Assembly: GCF_014201885.1 (NCBI RefSeq)
Contig: NZ_JACHFN010000002.1
Location: 347,731-411,730 of the forward strand
Source: Deinococcus budaensis
GTDB lineage: Bacteria; Deinococcota; Deinococci; Deinococcales; Deinococcaceae
Length of the DNA: 64,000 bases
Direction: 5' to 3'
Numbering within the stretch: position 1 is the stretch's first letter; every line of letters starts with the position of its first letter. Positions 52,558 through 64,000 of the stretch are shown here, in pieces. The translations under genes were made by a program, and so were the position numbers. The notes under the pieces are model-generated. The model was not told where the DNA came from, did not search any database, and saw only the letters and a list, made by a program, of their open reading frames with translations.

Positions 52558-54342
52558 TCAGCCCGTCGCCGCCTCGTACGCCGCGATCTGCCCCCGGATC
52601 ACGTCCAGACTGCCCTCCCAGAAGTCGGGCGCGTGCAGGTCGATGCCGAATCCGGCCGCCAGGGTACGGGCGTCGGCCAGGCCGGTGTCCGACAGCAACT
52701 CGTCGTAGCGGCGCTGGAAGTCAGCGGCCTCGCCGCGTTCCTTCGCCGCCTGGTACTGGGCGTAGAGGCCCAAGCCGAACAGCAACCCGAAAGTGTACGG
52801 GTAGTTGTAGAAGCTGAGGCTGTAGTAGTGCGGCTTGACCGCCCACATGTAGGGGTGGGTGCTCGCCAGCGCGTCCCCGTACGTCTCGCGCTGCGCCCAG
52901 GTCATCAGGTCGTTGATTTCCTGCGGCGTGAGGTCGCGCTGCGCCCGCCCCTCGAACACCGCCCGCTCAAACAGGAAGCGCGAATGGATGTCCACCACGA
53001 CCTGGGCGTGCCCCAGCAGTTGCGTTTCCAGCACGTAGAGGCGCTCCTCGCCTTCTGAGCGCTCCAGCGCCGCGTTCTGGATGATCGTCTCGCAGAAGAT
53101 GGAGGCGGTCTCGGCCAGGGTCATCGGCGTCTCGCGTTGCAGGGGCGTGCGCGGCGCCTTGAGGAGGTTGTGGTAGCCGTGCCCCAGCTCGTGGGCCAGG
53201 GTGGACACGCTGTCGAGACTGGGGTCGTGGTTCATCAGGATGCGGCTCTCGTCGCCCTGCCAGCCCATGCAGAAGGCCCCGCCGCGTTTGCCGTCGCGGG
53301 GACCCGCGTCAATCCAGTTCTCGCGAAAAGCGCGGGCCGCAAAGTCGCCCAGCCGCTCGGAGTAGGCCCGGAACTGCTCCTCCACGAAGCGCGCTCCGGC
53401 CTCGTAGGTCCACTCGGTCGCGCTGCGGCCCACCGGGGCGAACAGGTCCCACCAGTCGAGTTTCGGCTTGCCCAGTGCCCGCGCCTTGGCCGCGAAGTAG
53501 CGGCGGAAGTCGGGCAGCGAGCGCTCGACGGCGCCCTGCATGGCGGCCAAGGTCTCGCGGTCGATCCCGTGGGTGAGCAGGCTGGGGGCCACCGCGTCCG
53601 CGAAGCCCCGGCGGGTGCTCAAGGTGCCCTCTTCCCCCTTGACGCCGTTCAGGGCGGCGGCGAGCACGACCTCCGCGCCTTGCCAGACTTTCAGCTCGGC
53701 CTCGAAAGCGTCCCGGCGCACCGCCTCGTCGGGATCGGTGGCCAGCGCCCGCAGGGCCGTCACCGGGAGGGTCTGGCCCCGGAACCCGCCGCTGAGCTGG
53801 CTCGTCACGTTGCCGTGCAGCTTGGCCCAGCCCCCGGCGCCGCTGGGCCGCAGCCGGGCGGCGAGGTCCTCTTCCTGGGGGGTCATCTGGTACCTGGCCC
53901 GCTCCACGCTGCGGCGGATCAGGTGCGCGTGTGCGCGGGCCACGTCCGACCCCGCCAGCAGCGCTTCCACGTCCTGCCCCCCCAGCCAGGCCGTCAGGCG
54001 CGAGCGCAGCGGCCCCAGCCCCAGCGTCAGGGTGGTCAGCTCGCCCATCTTCTGCTGAGCCAGGGCGTCACGGCTGTCGGTCGTGACGAAGGCGGAGATG
54101 AAGCCGCGCAGGGTGGTGACCCGGCCCAGGACCTCGTTCAGGCTGCCCAGCACCCCGGTGAGGGTCTCGGGCGTGGCGGCAGGCCCGCCCTGGCCCACGC
54201 CCACCCGGTCGAAGGTGGCCTCCAGCGCGCTGACCGCGTCGCGCAGCGCCGCCAGATCGGCGCTCAGGCGCCCGTCCTCCAGGCCCGCGTACAGGTCGTC
54301 GGTGCGCCAGCGCGGCAGGTCCCTTGCTTGGGTGGTGGTCAT
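52558..54342 (-). CDS. pepF: Oligoendopeptidase F (M3 family)
   Basis: 594-aa cytosolic zinc peptidase that cuts short peptides. The HExxH motif is in VSTLAHELGHGYHNLL with the third ligand Glu in MTLAETASIFCETII. Length is normal for PepF. ATG at 54342 is leaderless: TAGACT (54350-54355, minus) 7 nt upstream. Confidence 0.95.
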   Translation of the reverse strand: MTTTQARDLPRWRTDDLYAGLEDGRLSADLAALRDAVSALEATFDRVGVGQGGPAATPETLTGVLGSLNEVLGRVTTLRGFISAFVTTDSRDALAQQKMGELTTLTLGLGPLRSRLTAWLGGQDVEALLAGSDVARAHAHLIRRSVERARYQMTPQEEDLAARLRPSGAGGWAKLHGNVTSQLSGGFRGQTLPVTALRALATDPDEAVRRDAFEAELKVWQGAEVVLAAALNGVKGEEGTLSTRRGFADAVAPSLLTHGIDRETLAAMQGAVERSLPDFRRYFAAKARALGKPKLDWWDLFAPVGRSATEWTYEAGARFVEEQFRAYSERLGDFAARAFRENWIDAGPRDGKRGGAFCMGWQGDESRILMNHDPSLDSVSTLAHELGHGYHNLLKAPRTPLQRETPMTLAETASIFCETIIQNAALERSEGEERLYVLETQLLGHAQVVVDIHSRFLFERAVFEGRAQRDLTPQEINDLMTWAQRETYGDALASTHPYMWAVKPHYYSLSFYNYPYTFGLLFGLGLYAQYQAAKERGEAADFQRRYDELLSDTGLADARTLAAGFGIDLHAPDFWEGSLDVIRGQIAAYEAATG

Positions 54343-54394
54343 GCCCGGCAGTCTAGCCCTGGTCTCCCGCGCCGCCGCTCCTCCGCCAGATGGC

Positions 54395-55099
54395 CTACCC
54401 GGCGGCCTGGGCAGCCTGTGCCTGCTCGCCCCGCACCAGCATTTCGAGCCGCTCGGCCACGTTGACGAGGTGGTCGCCCAGGCGTTCCAGGCTGCGGGCC
54501 ATGCGGCTGGCCGTCAGCGCGACCTCCACATCGGCGGGGCGCTCGTGGAGCCGGGTCAGGCTGGCGCGCAGCATCTGCTCGTAGAGGGCGTCCACCTCCT
54601 CGTCGAGGCGCGTCACCTCGCGGGCGGCGCGCAGGTCGCGCTCGGCAAAGGCGTAGGCCAGGCGTTCGAGCATGGTCGCCAGCAGGTCCACCAGCGGCAG
54701 CACGTCTTGCAAGGTGGCCGAGCGGGTGCGCGGGGCCAGGGCTTCGAGGTCGCGCGCCACCCCGAAGGCGTAGTCGCCCACCCGCTCCAGGTTGGTCAGG
54801 CTGCGAAAGACCAGCAGGTGAAACGTCAGCTCACCCGGCGTCAGCGGCCCGGCGAAGGCGGCCAGGCAGGCGTCCTCGATCTCGCGTTCCAGCGCGTTCG
54901 TCTCGCGCTCCAGCCGCCCGGCCCGCGCGGTCAGCCCGGCGTATTCCGCCCGGCGGGTGGCGTCGCGCACGGCGTCAAGTTCTTCCAGCGCGATGCTCAG
55001 CATCCGCAGGAAACGGGCGGTCAGGTGCGCCATGCTGGCCTGCCCGCCCGTCACGCTCTCCTGTTCCCCGTTGCCGCCCGGTGTGGCCCCTGCCCTCAT
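54395..55099 (-). CDS. phoU: Phosphate transport regulator PhoU
   Basis: 234-aa protein with two PhoU repeats: FLRMLSIALEELDAVRDATRRAE ... LTNLERVGDYAFGVARDLEAL and MLERLAYAFAERDLRAAREV ... ARSLERLGDHLVNVAERLEM, including the metal-binding ERxGD motifs. It shuts the Pho response when phosphate is ample. The ATG at 55099 has GATACT 6 nt upstream (55106-55111), so it may also be transcribed alone; a later ATG (MAHLTARF) would remove a non-conserved 22-residue leader. Confidence 0.92.
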   Translation of the reverse strand: MRAGATPGGNGEQESVTGGQASMAHLTARFLRMLSIALEELDAVRDATRRAEYAGLTARAGRLERETNALEREIEDACLAAFAGPLTPGELTFHLLVFRSLTNLERVGDYAFGVARDLEALAPRTRSATLQDVLPLVDLLATMLERLAYAFAERDLRAAREVTRLDEEVDALYEQMLRASLTRLHERPADVEVALTASRMARSLERLGDHLVNVAERLEMLVRGEQAQAAQAAG

Positions 55100-55161
55100 G
55101 CGGCCAGTATCGCGCCGGGCGGTGAGGGGGCGGTCAGGTGCCCCCACCTCAGCTCGGCCCC

Positions 55162-55923
<762 letters not shown>

Positions 55924-55979
55924 GGGGGGTTCAGGCTCCTTGAAGAGGGGTCGGGGCTGAGAGACACACCGGCCGCGCC

Positions 55980-56846
55980 CTAGCGGCGGCGGCTAGCACG
56001 CCGGGCCAGCAGGCTGGTGGCGAAGATGATCAGGATCAGCAGCAGCGCTCCGGCCTTGGCGAGGCGCTGGTTCTCGTCGTAGGCGCTGGTGGCGCCCCGG
56101 TAGATTTCGAGCGGCAGGGCGCTCATGGGCTGGGTGGGGTCGAGGTTGACGTTGGGGTTGCCGAAGGCGGTAAAGAGCAGCGGCGCGGCCTCCCCAGCCA
56201 CCCGCGCGAGCGCCAGCATGACGCCCGTCACGATGCCCCCGGCGGCGGCGGGCAGCACGATCCGCAAGATCACCACCCACTGCGGCAAGCCCAGGCTCAG
56301 CCCCGCCTCGCGCACCGCGAGCGGCACCAGCTTCAGCACCTCCTCGGTGGTCCGCACCACGATGGGAATCATCAAAAAGCCCAGCGCCAGCGCGCCCGCT
56401 ATGCCCGAGAAGCCGAAATACAGCACGATCAGCCCGTAGGCGACCAGCCCCATCACGATGGCCGGAATGCCCGCCAGCACGTCGCTGAGCATCCGCACGG
56501 TGGGCATCAGGGGGTGCCGGGGAAACTCGGCCAGAAAGATGCCGCCCGCCACGCCCACCAGCACGCCGATCACGCTCGCCATCGCCAGCATGGTCAGGCT
56601 GCCGGTGATCGCGTTGAGGAGGCCGCCCCCCGTCTCGCCTTCGGGTGCAGGCGTCTTGGTGAAAAAGTCGAGGTTCATCGCGCCCAGGCCCTCGCGCAGC
56701 AGGTACACGAAAATCAGGATCAGCGGCGCGACGACCAGCGCGGTCGCCAGCGCGATCAGGGCGCCCATCAGCCGGTTCTGGAAGCGGCGGGCCGGACTCA
56801 GCCGGGCACGCGGGCGGGCGGGGGTGCCCCGCGACACCGCGCTCAT
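55980..56846 (-). CDS. pstA: Phosphate ABC transporter permease PstA
   Basis: 288-aa permease with six membrane segments and the coupling EAA-like motif [28 protein letters not shown]. External loop contains [24 protein letters not shown], typical of PstA. Its ATG overlaps the pstC stop by one base (TGATG). Confidence 0.96.
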   Translation of the reverse strand: MSAVSRGTPARPRARLSPARRFQNRLMGALIALATALVVAPLILIFVYLLREGLGAMNLDFFTKTPAPEGETGGGLLNAITGSLTMLAMASVIGVLVGVAGGIFLAEFPRHPLMPTVRMLSDVLAGIPAIVMGLVAYGLIVLYFGFSGIAGALALGFLMIPIVVRTTEEVLKLVPLAVREAGLSLGLPQWVVILRIVLPAAAGGIVTGVMLALARVAGEAAPLLFTAFGNPNVNLDPTQPMSALPLEIYRGATSAYDENQRLAKAGALLLILIIFATSLLARRASRRR

Positions 56847-57883
56847 CACTGGATTCCCTTGGGCGTCAGCCGCGCGATGATCAGCCGGGCCAGGAAGTTC
56901 ACGACCACGCTCAGGAAAAAGAGGCTCAGGCCCAGCGCGACCACGCTGGAGCGGTGCAGCGCTTCCTGCGCGTCCCCGAACTGGTTGGCGATCACCGAGG
57001 CCATGGTGCTGGCGTTGCCCCAGATGCTTTTCAGGACCTCCTGGCTGTCCCCGATGACCATCGCCACGGCCAGCGTCTCGCCCAGCGCGCGCCCCAGCGC
57101 CAGCAGCACGCCGCCCAGAATCCCGGCGCGGGCGTAGGGCAAGATGGCCCGCGAGATCACTTCCCATTTGGTGGCGCCCAGCGCGTACATCGCTTCCCGC
57201 TGGTCGGTGGGCACCAGCCGGATCACGTCACGCGCCACGCTGGCGGTGTACGGCAAGATCATCACCGTCAGGATGATGATGGCGAGGGCCAGCCCCCGGC
57301 CCGCCGCGCTGTTGGGCACGAACAGGCATTGCAGCGAGGTCTGGTTCTCCGCCCACAGCGCCGAACAGCGGGTGAACAGCGCGAAGCGCTCGGGGTACAG
57401 CTCGGGGTTGAAAAAGGTCGTCTGCCAGCGCGCCAGCACGGGCGCGATCACAAAGAGCGCCCACAGCCCGTACACCACGCTGGGCACGGCGGCGAGCAGC
57501 TCGATCAGGTAGCCGACCGGATTCGCCAGCCACTTCGGCGCGTACTCGGCCACGAAGAGCGCGCTGGCGACCGCGAGCGGCACGCTGATCAGCAGCGCGG
57601 CCAGGCTGGTCACCAGCGTGCCGAGGATCATGGTCGCCGCCCCGAAGGTGCCCGTCACCGGGTTCCAGGTGCGCTCGGTGAAAAAGCGCAGCCCGGACGC
57701 GCGCAGGGCGGGCCAGGATTCGCGCCCCAGCTGGTAGACGCTCAGCACGAAGATCAGCACGATCACCGAGGCCAGGCCCAGAATCACGAGCTGGAAGACC
57801 CGGTCGCTGCCGCTGGACAGGCGAAACGGGGCGGGGCGGACCACGGGAGCGTGGGCAGGGGGGCGGCGGGCAGGTTCACTCAT
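56846..57883 (-). CDS. pstC: Phosphate ABC transporter permease PstC
   Basis: 345-aa permease. Coupling motif [29 protein letters not shown]-terminal [32 protein letters not shown] loop of about 45 residues with two Cys ([20 protein letters not shown]) is inserted between two membrane segments. GGAGGGG lies upstream of the ATG. Follows pstS after an attenuating hairpin. Confidence 0.96.
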   Translation of the reverse strand: MSEPARRPPAHAPVVRPAPFRLSSGSDRVFQLVILGLASVIVLIFVLSVYQLGRESWPALRASGLRFFTERTWNPVTGTFGAATMILGTLVTSLAALLISVPLAVASALFVAEYAPKWLANPVGYLIELLAAVPSVVYGLWALFVIAPVLARWQTTFFNPELYPERFALFTRCSALWAENQTSLQCLFVPNSAAGRGLALAIIILTVMILPYTASVARDVIRLVPTDQREAMYALGATKWEVISRAILPYARAGILGGVLLALGRALGETLAVAMVIGDSQEVLKSIWGNASTMASVIANQFGDAQEALHRSSVVALGLSLFFLSVVVNFLARLIIARLTPKGIQ

Positions 57884-57980
57884 GGTTGGATGACCCCTCC
57901 GGGGCGAGTGGGTTCAGTTCACAGGCAAAGCGTCAGCGCGAGGTCAGCTGCTTTCTCCGGCCAGCGCGGCCCACGCGGAA

Positions 57981-58006
57981 AGCGGCCCCCAGCTTGGAGG
58001 GCCGCT
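57981..58006 (-). terminator. attenuating hairpin between pstS and pstC
   Basis: AGCGGCCCTCC/GGGGGCCGCT stem on the minus strand followed by TTCCGC. It probably lowers permease expression relative to PstS. Confidence 0.6.
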
Positions 58007-58026
58007 CTTCTCAGTGGCGGCGCGGG

Positions 58027-59061
58027 TCAGAGCTTTTTGCCGCCGTAGGTCACCGAGTTCAGGATGCTCCTGACCTTGCTCGTCACGTTGGCGGGCAGCC
58101 GCGCGTAGTCCAGGGCTTCGTTGTAGCGCTGGCCGGTGGTGGTCATCCAGGTCAGCAGGTTCTTGAGTGCCCTGGCCTGCGCCTCGGTGCGGTTGCCGTA
58201 CTTCTGCTCCTGGTAAAAGATCACGTAGGTGAAGCTGGCGATGGGGTAGGCGCCCGCGTTGGCGCTGTTGGTGATGCTCACGCGGGTGTCGCCGGGCATC
58301 ACCACGCCCTGCGCGGCGGCGGCGGCCGGGGCGTTGTCGGCCACCACGAACTTGCCGGAGCGGTTTTGCACGCTCCCGAAGGGCAGCTTGTTCTGCTTGG
58401 CGTACACCAGTTCCACGTAGCCGATGGCGCCGGGGGTGCTTTTCACCACGCCCGCCACGCCGTCGTTGCCCTTGGCGCCGGTGCCGGTGGGCCACTGGAG
58501 GCTGTTGCCCACGCCCACCCTGGTCTTCCACTCGGTGCTGACCTTGCTGAGGTAGTCGGAAAAGACGTAGGTCGTGCCCGAGCCGTCGCTGCGGCGCGCG
58601 ACCGTGACGGGCAGCGGCGGAATGCTCACGCCGGGGTTGAGCGCCGTGATCGCCTTGTCGTTCCAGGTGCGGATCTTGCCCAGGTAGATGTCGGCCAGCA
58701 CGCGCCCGGTGAACTTGAGGGGCTGGGTCACGCCGGGCACGTTGTAGGCGGGCACCACCGCGCCGATGGCGGTGGGAATGTGCAGCAGCTTGCCGGGCGC
58801 GCCCTTCATCGCCTCGTCGCTCATGGGATTGTCCGACCCCGCGAAGTCCACGGTGCGCTCCAGAATCTGCTTCTGGCCCGCGCCGCTGCCCACCGACTGG
58901 TAGTTCACGCTCACGCCGGTGTCCTCGCGGTATTCCGCGAACATCTTGGAATAGAGCGGGTAGGGAAAGCTCGCCCCCGCGCCGGTCAGGGTCTGGGCGG
59001 CGGCCTGCGAGGCGGCGGCGGTCATGGCCAGGCCGAGGCCCAGGAGAAAGCTCTTCTTCAT
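58027..59061 (-). CDS. pstS: Phosphate-binding protein PstS
   Basis: 344-aa exported binding protein (signal peptide [23 protein letters not shown]). Phosphate-site motifs: [48 protein letters not shown] and [13 protein letters not shown]. First gene of pstSCAB-phoU. A four-repeat Pho box lies 20-59 nt upstream of the ATG. Confidence 0.97.
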   Translation of the reverse strand: MKKSFLLGLGLAMTAAASQAAAQTLTGAGASFPYPLYSKMFAEYREDTGVSVNYQSVGSGAGQKQILERTVDFAGSDNPMSDEAMKGAPGKLLHIPTAIGAVVPAYNVPGVTQPLKFTGRVLADIYLGKIRTWNDKAITALNPGVSIPPLPVTVARRSDGSGTTYVFSDYLSKVSTEWKTRVGVGNSLQWPTGTGAKGNDGVAGVVKSTPGAIGYVELVYAKQNKLPFGSVQNRSGKFVVADNAPAAAAAQGVVMPGDTRVSITNSANAGAYPIASFTYVIFYQEQKYGNRTEAQARALKNLLTWMTTTGQRYNEALDYARLPANVTSKVRSILNSVTYGGKKL

Positions 59062-59080
59062 GGCCCCAGGGTGCCCGCCG

Positions 59081-59120
59081 AGTGTCAGCCGGGCGTCACT
59101 GGAGTGTCAGCGCCGGGTCA
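59081..59120 (-). promoter_or_regulatory. Pho box: four direct repeats at 11-bp spacing upstream of pstS
   Basis: GTCA on the plus strand occurs at 59084, 59095, 59106 and 59117, exactly 11 bp apart (TGAC on the pstS coding strand), with shared flanks such as AGTGTCAG. PhoB-type regulators bind tandem 11-bp repeats containing TGTCA. The site lies 20-60 nt before the pstS ATG. Confidence 0.7.
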
Positions 59121-59186
59121 GGAGAGTGGGGAAAAACGTGGGGCGCGGGAGAAACCAGCTCCCCCACGCCCCCCGCCCCCACCGCC

Positions 59187-61060
<1,874 letters not shown>

Positions 61061-61064
<4 letters not shown>

Positions 61065-62977
61065 TTCACGGCCTCCTGGGGCAGCGTTTCGAGTTCGGTG
61101 GCGGCGGCCTCGGGGTCCCGGACCGGCTCGTCGTCTGTGTCGAGGTCCGAGGCCAAACGCTGGAGACGTTCGAGTTCGGCGTAGCGGCCCCCGGCGGCCA
61201 GCAGCTCGTCGTGGCTGCCCTGCTCGGCCAATCGGCCTTCTTCAAGCACCACGATGTGGTCGGCGTGGCGCAGGGTGCTGATCCGGTGCCCGATCAACAA
61301 GACGGTGCGGCCCTGGGCGACCTCGCGCAGCCCGTCGAGGATGCGCCGCTCGGTCTCGGTATCCACTGCCGAGAGGCTGTCGTCCAGAATCAGGATCGCC
61401 GGGTCGCGCACGATGGCGCGGGCGATGGCCGTGCGCTGGCGCTGCCCGCCCGAGAGGGTCACGCCGCGCTCGCCCAGGATGGTCTCGTAGCCCTGCGGAA
61501 AGTCCTCCACGTCGCCCGCCAGTCCAGCCAGCCGCGCCGCCTCGCGCACCCGGCTCATGTCAGGTTGCTGGGGCACGACTGGCGGCGGCGGGGTCTTCAC
61601 AACGCTGACCCCCGTGGGAATTTCGGGCAGCTCGCGGTTCCCCAGCCCGAAGCCGATGTTGTTGGCGATGGTGTCGCTGAAGAGGAAGGGTTCCTGCGGC
61701 ACCACGCTGATGTGGTCGCGCAAGGTCCGCAGCGAGATCGTGCGCACGTCGTGGCCGTCCACCCGCACCACGCCGCTCGTCGGGTCCATCGAGCGCGTGA
61801 GCAGCTGGCCCAGCACCGTTTTGCCGCTGCCGGTCGGGCCGGTAATGCCCAGAAAGGTCCCGGCGGGCACGTGCAGGCTCACGTCGTCGAGCACGGTGCG
61901 GTCGCCGTAGCGCATGGTCACGTGGTCAAATTCGATCTCGCCGCGCAGGGTCCGCACGCCGGGGTCCACCCGCCGCCGCTCGTCGCGGATCAGCGGCCGG
62001 GCGTCCAGCAGCTCGCGCAATCTCTGCCACGACGACAGGCCGCGCTGGGTGATCCCGGTGATCCAGCCCACCATCAGCATCGGAAAGGCCAGGCGCTCCA
62101 GCGTGCCCACGAACTGGGTGAACATGCCCAGCGTGAAGCGGCCGTCCCCGTTCAGGATCAGCCGCCCACCGACAAGCAGGATCAACCCGAAGGCAATCCC
62201 CAGCAGCAGGTTCATCACCGAACGCAGGGGACCGTCCACCTTGATCAGGGCGATGTTGCGCCGCAGAAGTTCGAGGTTCATCGCGCGGTAGTCCTCGATC
62301 TCGCGGTCCTCGATGGCGTAGCCCTTGACCACCCGCGCCCCGCTGAAGTTTTCCTGCGCCTTGGCCGCGATCAGGCTGTTTTGCTCCTGCACCAGCGTAT
62401 GCCGCTTGTTGATCTGCCGCGCCATGTAGGTCAGCAGCCCCACGATGATGGGCAGCAGCGCCAGCACGATCAGGGTCAGTTGCCAGCTCAGGCTGAACAT
62501 CACCGTGAAGGCGGTCGCGAAGCCCGACACGATGTTCACGATCTGCCAAGCCCCGAAACCCAGCATCTCGCGCACGGCGCCCAGGTCACCGGTCAGGCGG
62601 TTCATCAGGTCGCCGGTGCGCGCGCGGTCGTAGTACGGCTTGTCGAGTGTCTGAAGGTGGCCGAAGATGTCGCGCCGGATCTCGTACTCGGTCTGGCGCG
62701 AGGCCACCACGATCATGCGGCGCATCACCAGCATGAACAGTCCGGCGGTGGCGGCGGCGCCCACGATGCCCAGCGCATACAGGCCCACCCGGGCGGCCGT
62801 GATGCCGGGCGTGGCGGGATCAGCGTCCGCTTGCCCGGTCACGCCGTCAATGGTCAGACGGATAAAGTAAAACGGCAGCAGGTTCACGCTGTTGGCGATC
62901 ACCACCGCCACCAGGCCAATCATGTACTGGCGGCGGTGAAGCCGCAGGTACGGCCACAGGGTACGGAGACTGTCCAA
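61061..62977 (-). CDS. ABC exporter subunit A (degenerate ATPase site)
   Basis: 638-aa half-transporter, six membrane helices then an ATPase domain: Walker [19 protein letters not shown] (about 375-390), signature [15 protein letters not shown], Walker [17 protein letters not shown] where the catalytic Glu is replaced by Asp. About 30 extra residues (near [18 protein letters not shown]) are inserted before the signature. Starts with TTG at 62977, AGAGGT 7 nt upstream; a TAGACT at 63059-63064 (minus) is a possible -10. Confidence 0.92.
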
Positions 62978-63210
62978 GGGGGACCTCTGGAAGAAAGGGG
63001 GCGCGGCGGCAGGGCTGAAGGCGGGCAGTCCAGGGCCGGAGCGGCCCGAAGCGCCGCCAGTCTACGCCGAGAGGCGCAGGCGGGAATGCGCTGAATGGCT
63101 GAATGGGGAGAGGGACGGAGGAATGGGGAGGGCCGGGGTGCCCGGACAGACTCCCGCTGTGGCCCTGCCCGGCTGCCTGTGCCCCGCCCGGCCAAGCAGG
63201 CTGGGCCGTG
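62978..63210. other. intergenic region between ABC exporter and tRNA cluster
   Basis: The 347-nt gap up to the first tRNA holds the exporter leader and possible -10 (63059-63064, minus) and, from 63211, the tRNA promoter. Between 63065 and 63210 I see only short GA-rich repeats (GAATGGGGAG twice near 63100-63130). Confidence 0.5.
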
Positions 63211-63239
63211 TTGACACCCCCTGGGACCGGTGCTACTAT
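63211..63239 (+). promoter_or_regulatory. tRNA-tuf promoter TTGACA-17-TACTAT
   Basis: Consensus -35 TTGACA (63211-63216), 17-nt spacer, TACTAT (63234-63239). About 80 nt of leader precede tRNA-Thr. Confidence 0.85.
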
Positions 63240-63321
63240 TCACAGCCGGAAGTCAGCGCGCCAGCGCGAAGCTTCTACACTCAGGGACGGAGGTTTTCCG
63301 CTCTCTTTCAGGTTTCGGAAC

Positions 63322-63402
<81 letters not shown>

Positions 63403-63459
63403 TGACGCACCCACACGTCATGACAATTCGGGCCGAGACAGTGCGGGCCGACGGGGTAC

Positions 63460-64000
<541 letters not shown>

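Overview
The window is about 70% G+C, densely coded on both strands, and reads as chromosomal DNA of a Deinococcus or close relative. The evidence is the protein repertoire (M29 aminopeptidase, DR-type small proteins, S41 peptidase, a heterodimeric ABC exporter) and above all the gene starts. More than 20 genes have a TANNNT -10 box only 5-9 nt before the start codon, so their mRNAs should be leaderless, as established for Deinococcus. I see no phage, insertion sequence, CRISPR array or rRNA.

Layout. 1-1166: partial acetyltransferase and a small unknown protein. 1310-6144: S41 peptidase, then ftsE-ftsX and an EnvC-like activator with an inactivated LytM domain (cell separation). 6232-8439: rpsP-khpA-rimM-trmD (ribosome and tRNA maturation). 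8527-17543: LON-domain protein, purU, M29 aminopeptidase, P-loop protein, C39-like secreted protein, and prfC with a SWIM/SNF2 helicase. 17548-25181: HDAC-like deacetylase, nitronate monooxygenase, GNAT, HtrA-like protease, LuxR-type regulator, deoD, rsmB, MFS pump. 25359-29762: maltose-type ABC importer (binding protein plus two permeases, no ATPase). 29851-34149: TrkH-type K+ and Na+/H+ transport, two small proteins, tRNA-Cys and tRNA-Val. 34283-39861: GDPD lipoprotein, lipase, thrS with a structured leader, DUF805, glutaredoxin, infC. 40029-49454: debranching enzyme, NrtR-like regulator, ybaB-recR, GNAT, GGDEF protein, TetR, BtuF-like protein, acidic low-complexity exported protein. 49580-52481: a GATase-like/truncated-haemoglobin fusion, SppA-type peptidase, OsmC. 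52558-62977: pepF, complete pstSCAB-phoU with a four-repeat Pho box, ABC exporter pair. 63211-64000: tRNA-Thr-Tyr-Gly-Thr followed by tuf (cut by the window edge).

The most unusual theme is a set of short ORFs that begin at or very near the predicted 5' end of the transcript and lie upstream of real genes. Three end by overlapping the downstream start codon (ATGA or GTGA): before the 201-aa unknown gene, before ftsE and before the GGDEF gene. Their downstream genes mostly lack a good Shine-Dalgarno, which suggests translational coupling. Three more sit in leaders of translation genes: rpsP (two tandem mini-ORFs), thrS (uORF ending in a strong hairpin, with Thr codons near its end and a T-box-like UGGA element) and prfC (eight-codon uORF ending Pro-Pro-Pro-stop, fitting for a release-factor gene). 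A second highlight is the fusion of a glutamine-amidotransferase-like domain lacking its catalytic Cys to a well-conserved group III truncated haemoglobin.
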